Below, in pieces: positions 9,289 to 18,460 of a stretch of DNA of 64,000 nt. Source of the DNA: Thiobacter sp. AK1 (GTDB lineage: Bacteria > Pseudomonadota > Gammaproteobacteria > Burkholderiales > Thiobacteraceae); NCBI RefSeq assembly GCF_039822265.1, contig NZ_JBAJEX010000001.1, forward strand, positions 248,001 through 312,000, read 5' to 3'. The notes below the pieces were generated by a model that saw only the letters and a list, made by a program, of their open reading frames with translations, ran no database searches and was not told where the DNA came from. Numbering within the stretch: position 1 is the first letter of the stretch; every line of letters begins with the position of its first letter. Position numbers and translations under genes: made by a program.

Positions 9289-10926
9289 GTGTCATTGCTG
9301 AACCAGCTCAGCATTCGCAGCAAGCTCACTTTGCTGGTGGCGTCAAGCTCACTAATCATGCTCGCCGTGGGCATCACCGGCCTGTGGGGCCTGCATGCCG
9401 CCAACCGGGTGGCCGAGTCCATCTACAAGGAACGTCTGGTGGCCATCAATCAACTCAACACCATCCGCCACTACCAGATGCAAAACCGCATGGAGCTTTT
9501 GGCGGCGCGCCTCGAGCAAGACGCCTTCGAGATCATGGCCCACGCCGACAAGGTGCGCAGCAACATGTACAAGGTGCAGCAACTGGTGAATGCCTACGCG
9601 GCCCGCAAGCCTGCCGGTGAGGAGGGGCGGCTGTTCACCGCGTTGCTCAAGGCGCGGCGCGCCTTCAGCGACGAAGGCCTGCTGCCTTTGATCGACCTCC
9701 TGCAAGCAGAAAAATTCGCCGAAGCGGACCGGCTGCGCAAGAACACCATGGATGCGCTCTTCGACACCCAGGCTGCGGCCATCGATGCGCTCATCGACCA
9801 CCAGACTCGGGCGGCGGAACGGGATTTCGCCCGCGCTCAAGCGCGGGCGCGAGTGGTGGATGGCATCGCCATCGGCGCTATCGTCGTCGGTGTGCTGCTT
9901 TCCACGCTGTGGGGCCTATTGCTCACCCGTTCGGTGAACCGCGGCGTGGCACGTCTGGAGCAAGCCGCCGCGCGGCTTGCCCAGGGCGATCTCACCACCC
10001 GTGTCCACGCCGAAGCCCATGACGAGATCGGCGCCGTGGCCCAAAGCTTCAACCGTATGACCGACCAGTTTGCCGGTATCGTGCGCGAGGTGAGCGAGGC
10101 GAGCCACAGCGTGGACAACACGGCCGAGCGCCTGTCCCATGTGGCAGAGCAGGTGACCACCCGTTCCCGCAGCCAATCCCGGGAAGCGGCCGAGGCCGCC
10201 GCCGCCATCGAAGACCTCAACCGCGCCTTCCAGGAGATCGCGGCCACTGCGGAGCGGATCGAGGCGGCCGCCGCCGAAGCACGCGCCCTGGCCGAGCGCG
10301 GCAATGGTGTGGTGACCACCGCCGTCAAGGGCATCCAAGACGTGGCGCAAACGGTGAGCGAATCGGCGCAAATGATTGCCCAGCTGGGAGAACGCTCGAG
10401 CCAAATCGGCCAGATTCTGGCGGTGATCAAAGACATCGCCGACCAAACCAATCTGCTTGCCCTCAACGCCGCCATCGAGGCGGCGCGCGCCGGCGAACAG
10501 GGGCGCGGCTTCGCGGTGGTGGCGGACGAAGTGAGAAAGCTCGCCGAGCGTACCGCCAACGCCACCAATGAGATCTCCGCCATGATCGAGGCCATCCAGT
10601 CCGAAACCGCCCGTGCCGTGGCCACCATGGAGAAAGGCAGCCAGCAGGTAGCTGAGGGCGTCAGTCACGCCAATCTGGCGGGACAGGCCTTATCCGACAT
10701 CAATCGCAGCGTGGCCGACGCGGTGCGGCGCATCCACGACATCGCCGTTGCCACCCGCGGACGCACCGGCCAGAGCGAGGCCCTCGCCGCCCAAGTGGAG
10801 CGCATCGCAGCGATGGCCGAATCCAATCGTGCTGCCCTGGAAGACACCAGCCAGGCGGTACATGCCCTGCTGGCCCAGGCCCATAATTTGGAGCAGGTGG
10901 TGAAGCGATTCCGCCTGGCTGCCTGA
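9289..10926 (+). CDS. Methyl-accepting chemotaxis protein, Tar-like with four-helix-bundle sensor
   Basis: This is a transmembrane chemoreceptor feeding CheA. The 545-residue product has TM1 at about residues 13-35, a periplasmic helical sensor of about 150 residues of the 4HB_MCP/TarH type ([24 protein letters not shown]), TM2 at about 190-212 ([21 protein letters not shown]), a HAMP domain ([20 protein letters not shown]), and the cytoplasmic hairpin with the highly conserved tip ([20 protein letters not shown]). The GTG start has a GAGGAG site. There is no C-terminal CheR-tethering pentapeptide. The ligand cannot be inferred. It is first in the che operon, behind a sigma28-like promoter. 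Confidence 0.93.
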   Translation: MSLLNQLSIRSKLTLLVASSSLIMLAVGITGLWGLHAANRVAESIYKERLVAINQLNTIRHYQMQNRMELLAARLEQDAFEIMAHADKVRSNMYKVQQLVNAYAARKPAGEEGRLFTALLKARRAFSDEGLLPLIDLLQAEKFAEADRLRKNTMDALFDTQAAAIDALIDHQTRAAERDFARAQARARVVDGIAIGAIVVGVLLSTLWGLLLTRSVNRGVARLEQAAARLAQGDLTTRVHAEAHDEIGAVAQSFNRMTDQFAGIVREVSEASHSVDNTAERLSHVAEQVTTRSRSQSREAAEAAAAIEDLNRAFQEIAATAERIEAAAAEARALAERGNGVVTTAVKGIQDVAQTVSESAQMIAQLGERSSQIGQILAVIKDIADQTNLLALNAAIEAARAGEQGRGFAVVADEVRKLAERTANATNEISAMIEAIQSETARAVATMEKGSQQVAEGVSHANLAGQALSDINRSVADAVRRIHDIAVATRGRTGQSEALAAQVERIAAMAESNRAALEDTSQAVHALLAQAHNLEQVVKRFRLAA

Positions 10927-10962
10927 ATCCCCGACGACAAGCAACGACAAAGGAGACGCAGC

Positions 10963-12090
10963 ATGTTTGGCAAGAGCAAAGAACTGATCAAAAACCTGCG
11001 CGCACAACTGGACGCCATGGCGGCGGAAAAAAGCCGGCTCGCCATGGCCGCAGACAAGGCCAAGCAGGAAAAAGAAGCGCTCGCCGCGCGGGTGGCAGAG
11101 CTGGAGGCGGAGCTTGCGTTCCAGCGCGGCATGTTCGAGAACATGGAGCGCTTTGGCGTGTCCTTTCTGGAGATGCAACGCACCCTGGCGGGGCTGGCCC
11201 AAAACATGAAGACTGAGAAGGAGCACGCCGTCACCGCCGCCAGTGCCTCTGGCGCCAGCCGCGCGGTGATGGAGGATATCGCCTCCAACCTGCAATCTGT
11301 GGCGGAAAAGACACAGCAGACGGCATCCAGCGTAGAGCGCCTCAATGAACGTGCGGGACAGATCGGCGGCATCGTCAAGCTCATCAAGGAAATCGCCGAT
11401 CAGACCAATCTGCTGGCCCTCAATGCGGCCATCGAGGCCGCCCGCGCCGGCGAGCAGGGCCGCGGCTTCGCGGTGGTAGCAGACGAGGTGAGAAAGCTTG
11501 CCGAACGAACTGCAAATGCCACCAACGAAATCTCGACCCTGGTGGGCGCCATTCAGACCGAGATCCAAGGCACCAAAGGTCAGATGGAAACGGAAGCCCG
11601 GGAGTCCGCCAACTTTAGTCTCAAGGGTGAGGAAGCATCGAAGGCCCTCAAACACCTGATCGAGCTATCCCACGACATGGAAGGCGCCATTTCCGCCTCT
11701 GCCCTGCGTAGCTTCGTAGAACTGGCCAAAGTGGATCACCTGGTGTTCAAGTTCGAGATCTATAAGGTGTTCATGGGCCTGTCGGAGAAGAAACCCCAAG
11801 ATTTCGCTAGCCACACCGCCTGCCGCCTGGGCAAGTGGTACTACGAAGGGGATGGCCATGCCTGCTTCAGCCAGCTGCCGGGGTATCGCGAAATCGAAGC
11901 ACCACACAAGACCGTGCATAGTGCCGGCGTGGCTGCCCTCGAAGCCTTCTATGCGGGGGACAAGACCGCTGCCCTGTCTCACCTGCAGAAGATGGAGAAC
12001 GCTAGCCTAGACGTGCTAGCCAATCTAGAGCGCATGGCCGCCAGCGGCGAGGCGGATAGCAGCATCTTGTGCGTCAACCACGGCCATTGA
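10963..12090 (+). CDS. Soluble chemoreceptor with C-terminal zinc-binding CZB domain
   Basis: The 375-residue product has no membrane segment. It opens with a charged coiled coil (residues 1-50, Lys/Glu/Ala rich), then a shortened MCP signalling hairpin with the standard tip ([20 protein letters not shown]). It ends with a chemoreceptor zinc-binding (CZB) domain at about 255-350. The CZB ligand pattern is visible: His in [15 protein letters not shown], His and Cys in [14 protein letters not shown], and His residues in [13 protein letters not shown] receptors are reported to sense zinc or oxidants such as hypochlorite through the zinc-bound Cys. A good AAGGAG site precedes ATG 10963. It probably signals from the cytoplasm to CheA. 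Confidence 0.92.
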   Translation: MFGKSKELIKNLRAQLDAMAAEKSRLAMAADKAKQEKEALAARVAELEAELAFQRGMFENMERFGVSFLEMQRTLAGLAQNMKTEKEHAVTAASASGASRAVMEDIASNLQSVAEKTQQTASSVERLNERAGQIGGIVKLIKEIADQTNLLALNAAIEAARAGEQGRGFAVVADEVRKLAERTANATNEISTLVGAIQTEIQGTKGQMETEARESANFSLKGEEASKALKHLIELSHDMEGAISASALRSFVELAKVDHLVFKFEIYKVFMGLSEKKPQDFASHTACRLGKWYYEGDGHACFSQLPGYREIEAPHKTVHSAGVAALEAFYAGDKTAALSHLQKMENASLDVLANLERMAASGEADSSILCVNHGH

Positions 12091-12117
12091 GGAACAAATC
12101 GTCTGACGGAGCACACC

Positions 12118-13083
12118 ATGTCCGAACTGCTGAAAAACATCGATGCCCGTACCAAGTTGGCCGGCACCAACAAGCTGGAGATCCTCCTCTTCACCCTGGG
12201 CACCGATGTGCGCACCGGGCGCCGGGAGACCTTCGGCATCAACGTGTTCAAGGTGCGTGAAGTGATGCGCGTGCCAGAGATCACCCGTGCGCCGGAAATG
12301 CCACCCGCGGTTGAGGGCATGGTGAGCCTGCGCGGCGTGCTGGTGCCCGTGGTGGATCTGGTGAAGTTCACGGGCATCCAGACCGAGAACAAACCCGAAA
12401 TCATGATCGTCACGGAATACAACGGTCACACACAAGGCTTTCTGGTGGAGGCTGTGGACACGATCCTGCGATTGGATTGGTCCTCCATCAAAGTGCCGCC
12501 GGAGATGTTCGCCGGCCACATGGGCGGCCTGGTCACCGCCGTGACGGAACTCAAGGACGGCCGTCTCGTGATGCTGATGGACGTGGAAAAGATTCTTGCC
12601 GAAACCACCCACGTGGACGACGAGTTCCTCTACAGCGCCGTGCAGCCACTGGAGTCCGAAGAACCACACACTATCTTTTTCTGCGATGACTCGGCGATCG
12701 CCCGCAAGCAGATCGAGAAAACGCTGCAAGCCATGGGCGTCAACTACCACATGGCCAACAACGGGCGCCAGGCCTGGGAGGCCTTGCTCAAGATCGCCAA
12801 TCAGGCGGAAGCCGCTGGCCTGCCCGTGAGCCACTTCATCCAGGTCATCCTCACCGACGTGGAAATGCCGGAGATGGACGGCTACATCCTCACCAAGAAC
12901 ATCAAGAGCGATCCCCGCTTCGCCGGCATTCCCGTCATCATGCATTCCTCTCTGTCGGGCATGTCCAACCAGCAGTTGGGCCGCTCGGTGGGGGTGGATG
13001 AATACGTCTCGAAATTCGAGCCGCAACGGCTAGCCGAGACGCTCACCCGCATCCTCAAGGGTAACGTTCGCGCCGCGGCCTGA
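12118..13083 (+). CDS. cheV: Chemotaxis coupling protein CheV (first copy)
   Basis: CheV is a CheW domain fused to a response-regulator receiver; it couples receptors to CheA and helps adaptation. The 321-residue product has the CheW part at about 15-165 (FGINVFKVREVMRVPEITR, GMVSLRGVLVPVVDL, FLVEAVDTILRLDW) and the receiver at about 180-315 with acidic pocket FFCDDSAIARK, phospho-acceptor Asp in LTDVEMPEMDGY, and Lys in EYVSKFEP. It carries a short insertion (VRTGRRE) missing from the second copy. It follows the CZB receptor by 27 bases. Confidence 0.94.
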   Translation: MSELLKNIDARTKLAGTNKLEILLFTLGTDVRTGRRETFGINVFKVREVMRVPEITRAPEMPPAVEGMVSLRGVLVPVVDLVKFTGIQTENKPEIMIVTEYNGHTQGFLVEAVDTILRLDWSSIKVPPEMFAGHMGGLVTAVTELKDGRLVMLMDVEKILAETTHVDDEFLYSAVQPLESEEPHTIFFCDDSAIARKQIEKTLQAMGVNYHMANNGRQAWEALLKIANQAEAAGLPVSHFIQVILTDVEMPEMDGYILTKNIKSDPRFAGIPVIMHSSLSGMSNQQLGRSVGVDEYVSKFEPQRLAETLTRILKGNVRAAA

Positions 13084-13110
13084 TCGCAAACTGACCACGG
13101 AAACTCGATC

Positions 13111-14046
13111 ATGGACATGTCTGCCAATCCCGCTCTCATCGAGAGCATCGACGCCCGCACCAAGCTCGCGGGGTCGAACAAGATGGAGATCCTGCTGTTC
13201 TCGCTGGGCACCGGCGAGGTGTTCGGGATCAACGTCTTCAAGGTACGGGAAGTGTCCCAGACCCCGCCCATCACGCGCACGCCCAATACGCCCCCGGGGG
13301 TGGAGGGGGTGATTTCCCTGCGCGGCAACATCATTCCCGTGATCTCGCTCGCCACATTCATCCGCATCGACGGCGCTCCCGAGAACACCGGTCAGACCAT
13401 GATCGTCACGGAATTCTCGCGCCACACCCAGGGGTTCCTGGTGCACGACGTGGACCGCATCATTCGCGTGGACTGGGACAAGGTGAAACCCCCCACCTCC
13501 ATGCTCACCGGCCAGGACTCCATCATCACTGCCATCACCGAGCTGCCCGATGGCAAGCTGGTCTCCATCCTGGACGTGGAGCAGATCCTCGCCCAAGCCA
13601 TCGGCGAGGAAGAGGTTCCGCCCCTAGAACCGGTGCAGTCGGAGAAAGAACATCTAGTGTTTTTCGCCGATGATTCCGTGGTGGCGCGCAAGGAGATCAC
13701 CAAAGTCCTGGAGACCATGGGCATCAAGTATCAGCAGGCCACCAATGGCCAGGAAGCCTGGGAAAAACTCCAAGCCTTGGCGGCTCAGGCGCTGGCCGAG
13801 GGCGTGCCGCTCAACGAAAAAGTTAGCCTTATCCTCACCGATGCGGAAATGCCTGAAATGGACGGCTACGTGCTCACCAAGCAGATCAAGTCGGATCGCC
13901 GCTTCGAGGGCATTCCGATCATCATGCACTCTTCCCTCTCCTCCGAAGCCAACCGGGCCATGGGCCAGGCGGTGGGAGTGGATCACTACGTGGCGAAATT
14001 CGACCCGGCAGTGCTGGCAGAAACCCTGCGTCCCTTCCTGCACTGA
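13111..14046 (+). CDS. cheV: Chemotaxis coupling protein CheV (second, tandem copy)
   Basis: This is a paralogue of the preceding gene (311 residues) with the same CheW-receiver layout: FGINVFKVREVSQTPPITR and GVISLRGNIIPVISL in the CheW part; FFADDSVVARKEI, LTDAEMPEMDGYV and HYVAKFDP in the receiver. All receiver pocket residues are kept, so both copies could be phosphorylated. The two copies are clearly diverged, so this is not a recent duplication. The ATG at 13111 follows a GGAAA site; a second ATG at 13117 is possible. With two CheV genes and no cheW nearby, they may be the main coupling proteins here. Confidence 0.94.
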   Translation: MDMSANPALIESIDARTKLAGSNKMEILLFSLGTGEVFGINVFKVREVSQTPPITRTPNTPPGVEGVISLRGNIIPVISLATFIRIDGAPENTGQTMIVTEFSRHTQGFLVHDVDRIIRVDWDKVKPPTSMLTGQDSIITAITELPDGKLVSILDVEQILAQAIGEEEVPPLEPVQSEKEHLVFFADDSVVARKEITKVLETMGIKYQQATNGQEAWEKLQALAAQALAEGVPLNEKVSLILTDAEMPEMDGYVLTKQIKSDRRFEGIPIIMHSSLSSEANRAMGQAVGVDHYVAKFDPAVLAETLRPFLH

Positions 14047-14109
14047 CGGAAGGACTGCACCCGATGATGAACAGAAAGGCTCACATGCAGATAAACCAAG
14101 GAGCGCCGC

Positions 14110-14505
14110 ATGGCTGACCCCAACATGAAGTTCCTGGTAGTGGACGACTTCTCCACCATGCGCCGTATCGTCCGCAACCTGCTAAAGGAGTTGGGCTTTG
14201 CCAACGTGGAGGAGGCGGAGGACGGCGTGGTGGCGTTGCAGAAACTGCGCAATGGCAAGTTCGACTTCGTGGTCAGCGACTGGAACATGCCCAACATGAC
14301 CGGACTCGATCTGCTCAAAGCCATTCGCAGCGACCCTGCGCTCAAGCACATCCCGGTGCTCATGGTGACCGCGGAGGCGAAGAAGGAGAACATCATCGCG
14401 GCGGCCCAGGCCGGCGCCAGCGGCTATGTGGTGAAGCCCTTCACCGCAGCCACTCTCGAGGAAAAACTCAACAAGATCTTTCAGAACCTAGGAGGTGCCA
14501 AGTGA
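14110..14505 (+). CDS. cheY: Chemotaxis response regulator CheY
   Basis: CheY is the diffusible response regulator that binds FliM and changes motor rotation. The 131-residue single receiver domain has the full pocket: [18 protein letters not shown] (paired Asp), phospho-acceptor Asp in [12 protein letters not shown], Thr in [11 protein letters not shown], and Lys in GYVVKPF. The sequence is close to enterobacterial CheY. It overlaps cheZ by 4 bases (GTGA), so kinase target and phosphatase are translationally coupled. Confidence 0.97.
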   Translation: MADPNMKFLVVDDFSTMRRIVRNLLKELGFANVEEAEDGVVALQKLRNGKFDFVVSDWNMPNMTGLDLLKAIRSDPALKHIPVLMVTAEAKKENIIAAAQAGASGYVVKPFTAATLEEKLNKIFQNLGGAK

Positions 14506-15263
14506 GCAACACGGCAAGCGGTGACAATGACGAACTGGAAGCCCTGTTCGATAGCATCGTACGCGCCAACGCCCTGGCAGAAGCCGGGCATGCGCCCGCC
14601 TTGACGCCAGATCAGGCTGCCGAGGCCACCGTCCACCCAGCGGAGGGCGGCGGCATCATGGAACCCTATTACAGCCAGTTGGGCCAGCTCACACGCAAGC
14701 TCCATGACACCTTGAAGCAACTGGGCTACGACAAAACCCTGGAGAAGGCCGTGGACTCCATGATTCCCGATGCCCGCGACCGCCTGGCCTACATCGCCGC
14801 CCTCACCCAGCAAGCCGCGGAGCGGGTGCTCAACGCCACCGACGTGGCCAAGCCCATTCAGGAAGAGTTGGAATCCAAGTCGAATACCCTGTCTGCCCGT
14901 TGGGACAGCCTGTTCCGCAACGAGTTGTCGGTGGAGGAGTTCAAACAGTTGGTGCACGAGACGCGCGGTTTCCTACAGGACGTGCCGCGCATGACCTCCG
15001 CCACCAATGCCCAGCTCCTGGAAATCATGATGGCCCAGGATTTCCAGGATCTCACCGGCCAGGTGATCAAGAAGATCATCGACATGGCCCAGGAAATGGA
15101 AAACGAGCTACTCAAGGTGCTGGTGGAAAGCACGCCCATTGAGAAGCGAACCCAGCTCGAGAGCAGCCTCCTCAATGGCCCAGTGGTCAATGCCGAGGGC
15201 CGGACCGACATCGTTACCAGCCAGGCCCAAGTGGACGAGCTGCTGGAAAGCCTGGGTTTCTGA
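14502..15263 (+). CDS. cheZ: CheY-phosphate phosphatase CheZ
   Basis: CheZ dephosphorylates CheY-P and ends the tumble signal. The product has 253 residues from GTG 14502, with a GGAGGTG site just upstream. It is helical, with the conserved middle segment ending in [17 protein letters not shown]; the Asp/Gln pair in QDFQDLTGQ includes the catalytic Gln. The C-terminus [14 protein letters not shown] is the CheY-binding helix. CheZ is found in beta- and gammaproteobacteria, which agrees with the rest of the window. Confidence 0.95.
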   Translation: MSNTASGDNDELEALFDSIVRANALAEAGHAPALTPDQAAEATVHPAEGGGIMEPYYSQLGQLTRKLHDTLKQLGYDKTLEKAVDSMIPDARDRLAYIAALTQQAAERVLNATDVAKPIQEELESKSNTLSARWDSLFRNELSVEEFKQLVHETRGFLQDVPRMTSATNAQLLEIMMAQDFQDLTGQVIKKIIDMAQEMENELLKVLVESTPIEKRTQLESSLLNGPVVNAEGRTDIVTSQAQVDELLESLGF

Positions 15264-15292
15264 GGTCGCAACACAAAGAGAGGACACGCCTC

Positions 15293-17140
15293 ATGAGCGC
15301 ATTCGAAGGCATGGAAGACCTGCTGCAGGACTTCCTCACGGAAGCCACGGACCTGCTGTCCGAAGTGGACAACAGGCTAGTGGAACTGGAAAAGTCCCCA
15401 AACGACAAGGAGCTGCTCAACCAGATCTTCCGTGGCTTTCACACCATCAAGGGGGGCGCAGGCTTCCTTAACGCGACGCCGCTGGTGGAGCTGTGCCATC
15501 GCACCGAAAACCTGTTCGACAAGCTGCGCAACGGAGAAATGTCCCTCAACCCGGAGATCATGGATGTGATCCTAGCTGCCACCGCGGCGGTCCGGGAGAT
15601 GTTTGGCTACCTCGCGCAAGGCCGCATGCCGGAACCCACCGACAAGGATTTGATGCTGGAGCTGGATGCGGTACTTGCCGGCGAAAAGGCCATGCAGGTC
15701 TGGCAGAATCAGGCGGCCCATACGCCCCAGGCGCCGGTGGAAGACGAGGTCCCATCCACCCAGGCAGCAGCGGAACATGGCCCGGACTGGCGATTGCTTT
15801 ATCACGCGCTGCTAGGCAGCCGCCCGGAGGAAAGCCCGGGGGCGGAACGTCCGGCGGCGACCAATCCCGCCTCCTCGGCTCCGCCTGCGCGGCTTGAGCC
15901 CAAGCCCGCCCCCGCCAAGAGTACCGCGCCAGCGGGGAAAGAAACCACCATTCGCATCGACACGGCGCGACTGGATCAGGTGCTCAATCTCTCGGGTGAA
16001 ATTGGTCTCACCAAAAACCGCCTCAACTGTCTGCGCGCGGACATCCTCGCCGGCAAGACCGATCTCGCAACGCTGAAAGCCTTGGATGAAGCGGTGAGTC
16101 AGCTGGATCTGCTAGTGGGGGATCTGCAAAACGCGGTGATGAAGACCCGCATGCAGCCCATCGGCCGCCTGTTCCAGAAATACCCGCGTCTGGCGCGGGA
16201 CTTAGCGCGTAGCCTGGGCAAGGAGGTGGAGCTGATCCTAGAAGGCGAAGATACCGAGATCGACAAGACCATGATCGAGGACCTCAACGATCCGCTGGTG
16301 CATCTAGTGCGCAACGCAGTGGACCATGGCGTGGACAGCCCCGAGGAACGCCTCGCCGCAGGCAAGCCGGCCAAGAGCGTGATCAAACTTTCCGCCCAGC
16401 AGGTAGGTGACCACATCGTCATCGAGATCGCCGACGATGGCCGTGGTATCCGCCCCGACGTCATCCGGCGCAAGGCACTGGAAAAGGGTCTCATCGACGT
16501 CGAGACCGCCAACAGCCTGGACGAGCGCCAAAGCCTCAATCTCATTTTCCTGCCGGGTTTCTCCACCAAGGACCAGATTTCGGACGTTTCCGGTCGCGGC
16601 GTGGGCATGGACGTGGTGAAGACCAACATCACCCGCTTGAACGGCCGCATCGACATCCGCTCCGTGGTGGGCCAGGGCACCACTTTCACCATCACCCTGC
16701 CCTTGACGCTGGCCATTCTGCCGGTGCTGATCGTGCGCCTGGGGCAACAGCCCTTCGCCGTCCCCTTATCCATGGTGCGGGAGATCATTCCCATCCGGCC
16801 CCACGAGGTGCAGCAGGTCTCGGGACGCGCCACGCTGGTGGTGCGCGACGAGGTGCTGCCGGTGAAGACGCTGGCCGGCATCATCGGTTGGCCGGAAGAA
16901 GGGCCACCGTCCTTCGGGGTGCTAATGCAATCCGGTGAATCCACCTTCGTCCTGGCCATCGACGGCTTCATCGGCCGCGACGACGTGGTGATCAAACCGT
17001 TGCAGGGCATCAAGCCCCACGGCGTGGCCGGCGCCACCCTCTCCGGCGACGGGCAGGTGGTGCTGGTGCTGGACATGGAAGCCCTGCTGTCTAGCGAAAC
17101 GCCCAGCCCCCAGGCCAGCCTATTCCGCGCCGCCGGCTGA
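15293..17140 (+). CDS. cheA: Chemotaxis histidine kinase CheA
   Basis: CheA is the receptor-controlled kinase that phosphorylates CheY and CheV. The 615-residue product has an Hpt domain with phospho-acceptor His50 (FRGFHTIKGGAGFL), a Pro/Ala-rich linker (about 130-215) with no obvious P2 CheY-binding domain, a dimerisation domain (DTARLDQVLNLSGEIGLTKN), a HATPase domain with N-box HLVRNAVDHGVDSPEERLAAG and G-boxes DDGRGI and SGRGVGMDVVKTN, and a C-terminal CheW-like domain (QPFAVPLSMVREII). It is slightly shorter than E. coli CheA (654), which the missing or reduced P2 explains. It is the last core che gene here. Confidence 0.96.
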   Translation: MSAFEGMEDLLQDFLTEATDLLSEVDNRLVELEKSPNDKELLNQIFRGFHTIKGGAGFLNATPLVELCHRTENLFDKLRNGEMSLNPEIMDVILAATAAVREMFGYLAQGRMPEPTDKDLMLELDAVLAGEKAMQVWQNQAAHTPQAPVEDEVPSTQAAAEHGPDWRLLYHALLGSRPEESPGAERPAATNPASSAPPARLEPKPAPAKSTAPAGKETTIRIDTARLDQVLNLSGEIGLTKNRLNCLRADILAGKTDLATLKALDEAVSQLDLLVGDLQNAVMKTRMQPIGRLFQKYPRLARDLARSLGKEVELILEGEDTEIDKTMIEDLNDPLVHLVRNAVDHGVDSPEERLAAGKPAKSVIKLSAQQVGDHIVIEIADDGRGIRPDVIRRKALEKGLIDVETANSLDERQSLNLIFLPGFSTKDQISDVSGRGVGMDVVKTNITRLNGRIDIRSVVGQGTTFTITLPLTLAILPVLIVRLGQQPFAVPLSMVREIIPIRPHEVQQVSGRATLVVRDEVLPVKTLAGIIGWPEEGPPSFGVLMQSGESTFVLAIDGFIGRDDVVIKPLQGIKPHGVAGATLSGDGQVVLVLDMEALLSSETPSPQASLFRAAG

Positions 17141-17187
17141 TGGCGGGCGCAGACTAGAGAACCGGCATCGCACGTGGAGACCCGCCC

Positions 17188-18435
17188 ATGAACCCCTTTG
17201 CGCCCGCCGCCATCAGCCACCGCTCCGAGGAAGTTTTCGTCGGCCGCCAAGCCATCGTCGACGGCCAGCAGCGCATCATCGGCTACGAGCTCCTCTTCCG
17301 CGACCAAGCGCATGCCACCCAGGCCGAGATCACGAACGACCTGCTGGCCGGCACCCGGGTGCTGGTGAACACCCTGAACAATATGGGCACGGAATGGCTA
17401 TTCGGCGACCGCATAGCCTTTCTCAACGTCTCCAACCCGATGCTGGAAAGCGAGTTCCTGGAACTGCTGCCCGCCCGCCGGGTGGTGCTGGAAATCCTGG
17501 AAGACGTGGCGCCAACGCCCGAGTTGCTGCCACGCTTGAATGACCTACGCGCCCAGGGTTTCGCCCTCGCCCTCGACGACTACGACGGCAATCCCGACCT
17601 TGATTTCCTGCTGCCCCTGGTGAGCTACGTGAAAATCGACGTGCTGGCCACGCCAGCGGAGCGCTTGCCCGACCTGGTGGCAAGCGTGCGCCGGCATCCA
17701 GTGAAGCTGGTGGCAGAGCGGGTGGAAACCCGCAGCATGTTCCACACCTGCCGCAACCTCAAGTTCGATCTGTTTCAGGGCTTTTATTTCGCCCGGCCGG
17801 AAACTCTCACGGCGCGCGTGATCAACCCGGGGCAAGCGCTGGTTTTGGAGCTGCTCAATAAGGTGCGTGCCAATGCCGACATCGGCGAGATCGAAAAAGG
17901 CTTCAAGCGTGACGTGGCCCTCTCCTTCAAGCTGTTGCGCTATATCAACTCGGTAGGCTTTGGGCTTTCCTGTGAAATTCAATCCATCCGCCATGCGCTG
18001 GCCATCCTGGGCTATCAGCAGCTCTACCGCTGGCTCACCCTACTCGTGGTCACGGCCAACGAAGGCTCGACCCCGCCGGCGCTGATGAAAACCGCCGTCA
18101 CGCGAGGCCGCCTCACGGAGCTTCTGGGACAGGAGCTGTTGGACAAGCACGAGCGCGACAACCTGTTCATCGTCGGCATTTTCTCCCTGCTCGACGCCAT
18201 GCTGGAAATGCCCATGGAACAGATCTTGGAAAGGCTAAATCTGCCGGAGCCCATCGCCGATGCGCTACTACACCGGGAAGGCGTGTATGGCCCCTTTCTG
18301 CAGCTAGCGGAAGCCTGCGAGGGCGCCGACATCCCGCGCATCCGCGCCCTGGCCGAGGCCCTGACCCTGGATCCGGAACGGGTGAACGTGGCGCACCTAC
18401 AGGCGCTCGCCTGGGTGGAAGAGCTAGGCGTGTAG
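17188..18435 (+). CDS. EAL-HDOD signalling protein (YuxH/CdgJ-like)
   Basis: The 415-residue protein joins an EAL-like domain (about 15-215) to an HDOD domain (about 225-410). The EAL signature reads ELL in GYELLFRD. Later positions are partly kept: Asn in FLNVS, Glu in LEILED, LDDYDG in place of DDFG, Lys in VKIDVL, AERVET and QGFYFARPE. The HDOD part includes FKLLRYINSVGFGLSCEI and IRHALAILGYQQLYRWL. Members of this architecture are often inactive as phosphodiesterases and act as regulators of motility. Its place 47 bases after cheA suggests a link between cyclic-di-GMP and chemotaxis; activity cannot be decided from sequence. Confidence 0.85.
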   Translation: MNPFAPAAISHRSEEVFVGRQAIVDGQQRIIGYELLFRDQAHATQAEITNDLLAGTRVLVNTLNNMGTEWLFGDRIAFLNVSNPMLESEFLELLPARRVVLEILEDVAPTPELLPRLNDLRAQGFALALDDYDGNPDLDFLLPLVSYVKIDVLATPAERLPDLVASVRRHPVKLVAERVETRSMFHTCRNLKFDLFQGFYFARPETLTARVINPGQALVLELLNKVRANADIGEIEKGFKRDVALSFKLLRYINSVGFGLSCEIQSIRHALAILGYQQLYRWLTLLVVTANEGSTPPALMKTAVTRGRLTELLGQELLDKHERDNLFIVGIFSLLDAMLEMPMEQILERLNLPEPIADALLHREGVYGPFLQLAEACEGADIPRIRALAEALTLDPERVNVAHLQALAWVEELGV

Positions 18436-18460
18436 TGTCTGCCTTTTATGGGTTTCCGGC

